64,000 nt of DNA, taken from positions 122,431 through 186,430 of the forward strand of contig CANBHY010000003.1 in the NCBI GenBank assembly GCA_947368535.1, read 5' to 3'. The translations under genes were made by a program, and so were the position numbers. The notes beneath the pieces are model-generated. The model was not told the DNA's origin and searched no databases. It saw only the letters and a list, made by a program, of their open reading frames with translations. Shown here piece by piece: positions 63,175 to 64,000 of the stretch. The stretch is from an uncultured Clostridium sp. (GTDB lineage: Bacteria > Bacillota > Clostridia > TANB77 > CAG-508). Position 1 is the first letter of the stretch. Each line of letters starts with the position of its first letter.

Positions 63175-63945
63175 TTGAAAAAGAGCGTATTATTTGTTGT
63201 AGATAATTTAAAAATGGGTGGTGTAACCAAAGTATTAGCAAATTTGTTAAATAAGTTAGATTATTCAAAATATGATGTAGAACTTTTAGTTTTACATTAT
63301 TATGAAGATATGAAAATTAATTATCCAGAAACAGTTAACTTGTTAATTGCAGGAACTGAATTGAGTTTAGTTGATGAAAGTATAACTAAATTATTGAAAG
63401 AAAAAAATGTAGTTAAAATCATGAAAAAGATGTTATTTGCTTTTTCAATAAAAACAGGATTTATAAAGAAAAAAATACTAAAAGATAGAAATAGGACTTT
63501 GAAAAAACAGTATGATATTGAAATAGCTTTTGGAGATGGATTTCCATATATATATACGTCATTTGGAGATTCTAAAAGAAAAATTGCTTGGATGCATTCG
63601 GATGTATTAATAAAAGATTATTCAGCAAGATATTTTAAAAAAATGAAGATAGCTACAAATTCTATGGATGTGTGTATTGCGGTTTCAGATAAAGTAGCAG
63701 AATCATATGAAAAAAAATATGGGGTTCAGAATATTAGAGTTATTCAAAATGTTATAGATGATGAAGAAATATTGTTAAAGTCTAATATGAAGAAAGATGT
63801 AGAATTTGATGACAAACAATTAAATTTTATTTCTGTTGGAAGATTAGATTATTCTAAGAATTATGAAATGCTTTTTAATGTGGCTAAAAAACTTAGAGAT
63901 GAAGAATTTAAATTTAAAATATATTTCATGCAAAACACACATTAA
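63175..63945 (+). CDS. Family 4 glycosyltransferase, interrupted near window end
   Basis: 256 codons from a TTG start after AGAGG. The N-terminal Rossmann domain begins SVLFVVDNLKMGGVTKVLANLLN. The second domain opens with FISVGRLDYSKNYEMLFNVA, as in GT4 enzymes. After FKFKIY, where IVGxGP and about 120 more residues are expected, the sequence changes to FMQNTH and stops. The last 50-70 bases do not look like a GT4 continuation in any frame. Truncation by insertion, rearrangement or an assembly junction near 63926 is likely. Confidence 0.8.
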   Translation: MKKSVLFVVDNLKMGGVTKVLANLLNKLDYSKYDVELLVLHYYEDMKINYPETVNLLIAGTELSLVDESITKLLKEKNVVKIMKKMLFAFSIKTGFIKKKILKDRNRTLKKQYDIEIAFGDGFPYIYTSFGDSKRKIAWMHSDVLIKDYSARYFKKMKIATNSMDVCIAVSDKVAESYEKKYGVQNIRVIQNVIDDEEILLKSNMKKDVEFDDKQLNFISVGRLDYSKNYEMLFNVAKKLRDEEFKFKIYFMQNTH

Positions 63946-64000
63946 AAATTAAAGGAAGTCATAAATTTGAGAGTCACTATGTTCATATGCTAGAATTTGG

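Overview
The window is about 64 kb of AT-rich Gram-positive DNA (roughly 28% G+C in sampled native genes). It carries PolC, RemA/DUF370, YqeG, Asp23/AmaP, a CD1247-type protein, an RNHCP protein and consensus sigma-A promoters with 17-bp spacers. This points to a Bacillota lineage, most likely an uncultured gut-type Clostridia. I cannot name the species from the sequence alone.

Layout. 1-2400: the start of a uracil-type permease on the minus strand with a leader attenuator, then two anchored proteins of unknown function. 2535-12938: pyrH-frr-uppS-cdsA-rseP-(bPH protein)-polC plus two small membrane proteins. 13000-19720: recG, a TGS-uridine-kinase-like protein and an RNHCP protein, interrupted by three single-gene units of higher G+C. 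19749-25784: a U32 peptidase, then a dockerin-bearing glucosaminidase and a membrane-anchored beta-sandwich protein. 25752-31713: a candidate non-coding RNA, anchored unknowns, GtrA and a very large cell-wall-anchored papain-like protease. 31741-44600: housekeeping genes (rsmE, yicC, remA, rpoZ, gmk, priA, def, fmt, asp23-amaP-DUF2273, nusB, xseAB, fhs) ending in a SleB-type hydrolase. 44686-52620: an MFS exporter, yqeG, an A24 peptidase, an M24 peptidase, two large polytopic proteins, efp and a CD1247-type gene. 52484-55348: a frameshifted M23 peptidase, tRNA-Trp and a GH25 lysozyme. 55330-56430: asd. 56463 to the end: a surface-polysaccharide operon (glycosyltransferases, glf, acyltransferase, flippase), whose last gene is cut off near the window edge.

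Three things stand out. (1) The M23 gene would encode a complete enzyme only if three +1 shifts are made, and each shift site is the same tetranucleotide, CGGT, where a GGT glycine codon is expected. By eye, CGG is absent as an in-frame codon from every AT-rich gene here, so CGG may be unassigned or poorly read in this organism. (2) Three orphan genes (13077, 16065, 19181) share one design: a sigma-A promoter with a 17-bp spacer, one gene with foreign base composition (including ten CGG codons), and a strong hairpin without a U tract. (3) PolC has two tandem copies of its OB-fold segment. The MEP isoprenoid genes usually found beside cdsA/rseP and xseB are missing from both places.

All start choices, domain calls and promoters come from reading the sequence. 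No database search was run.
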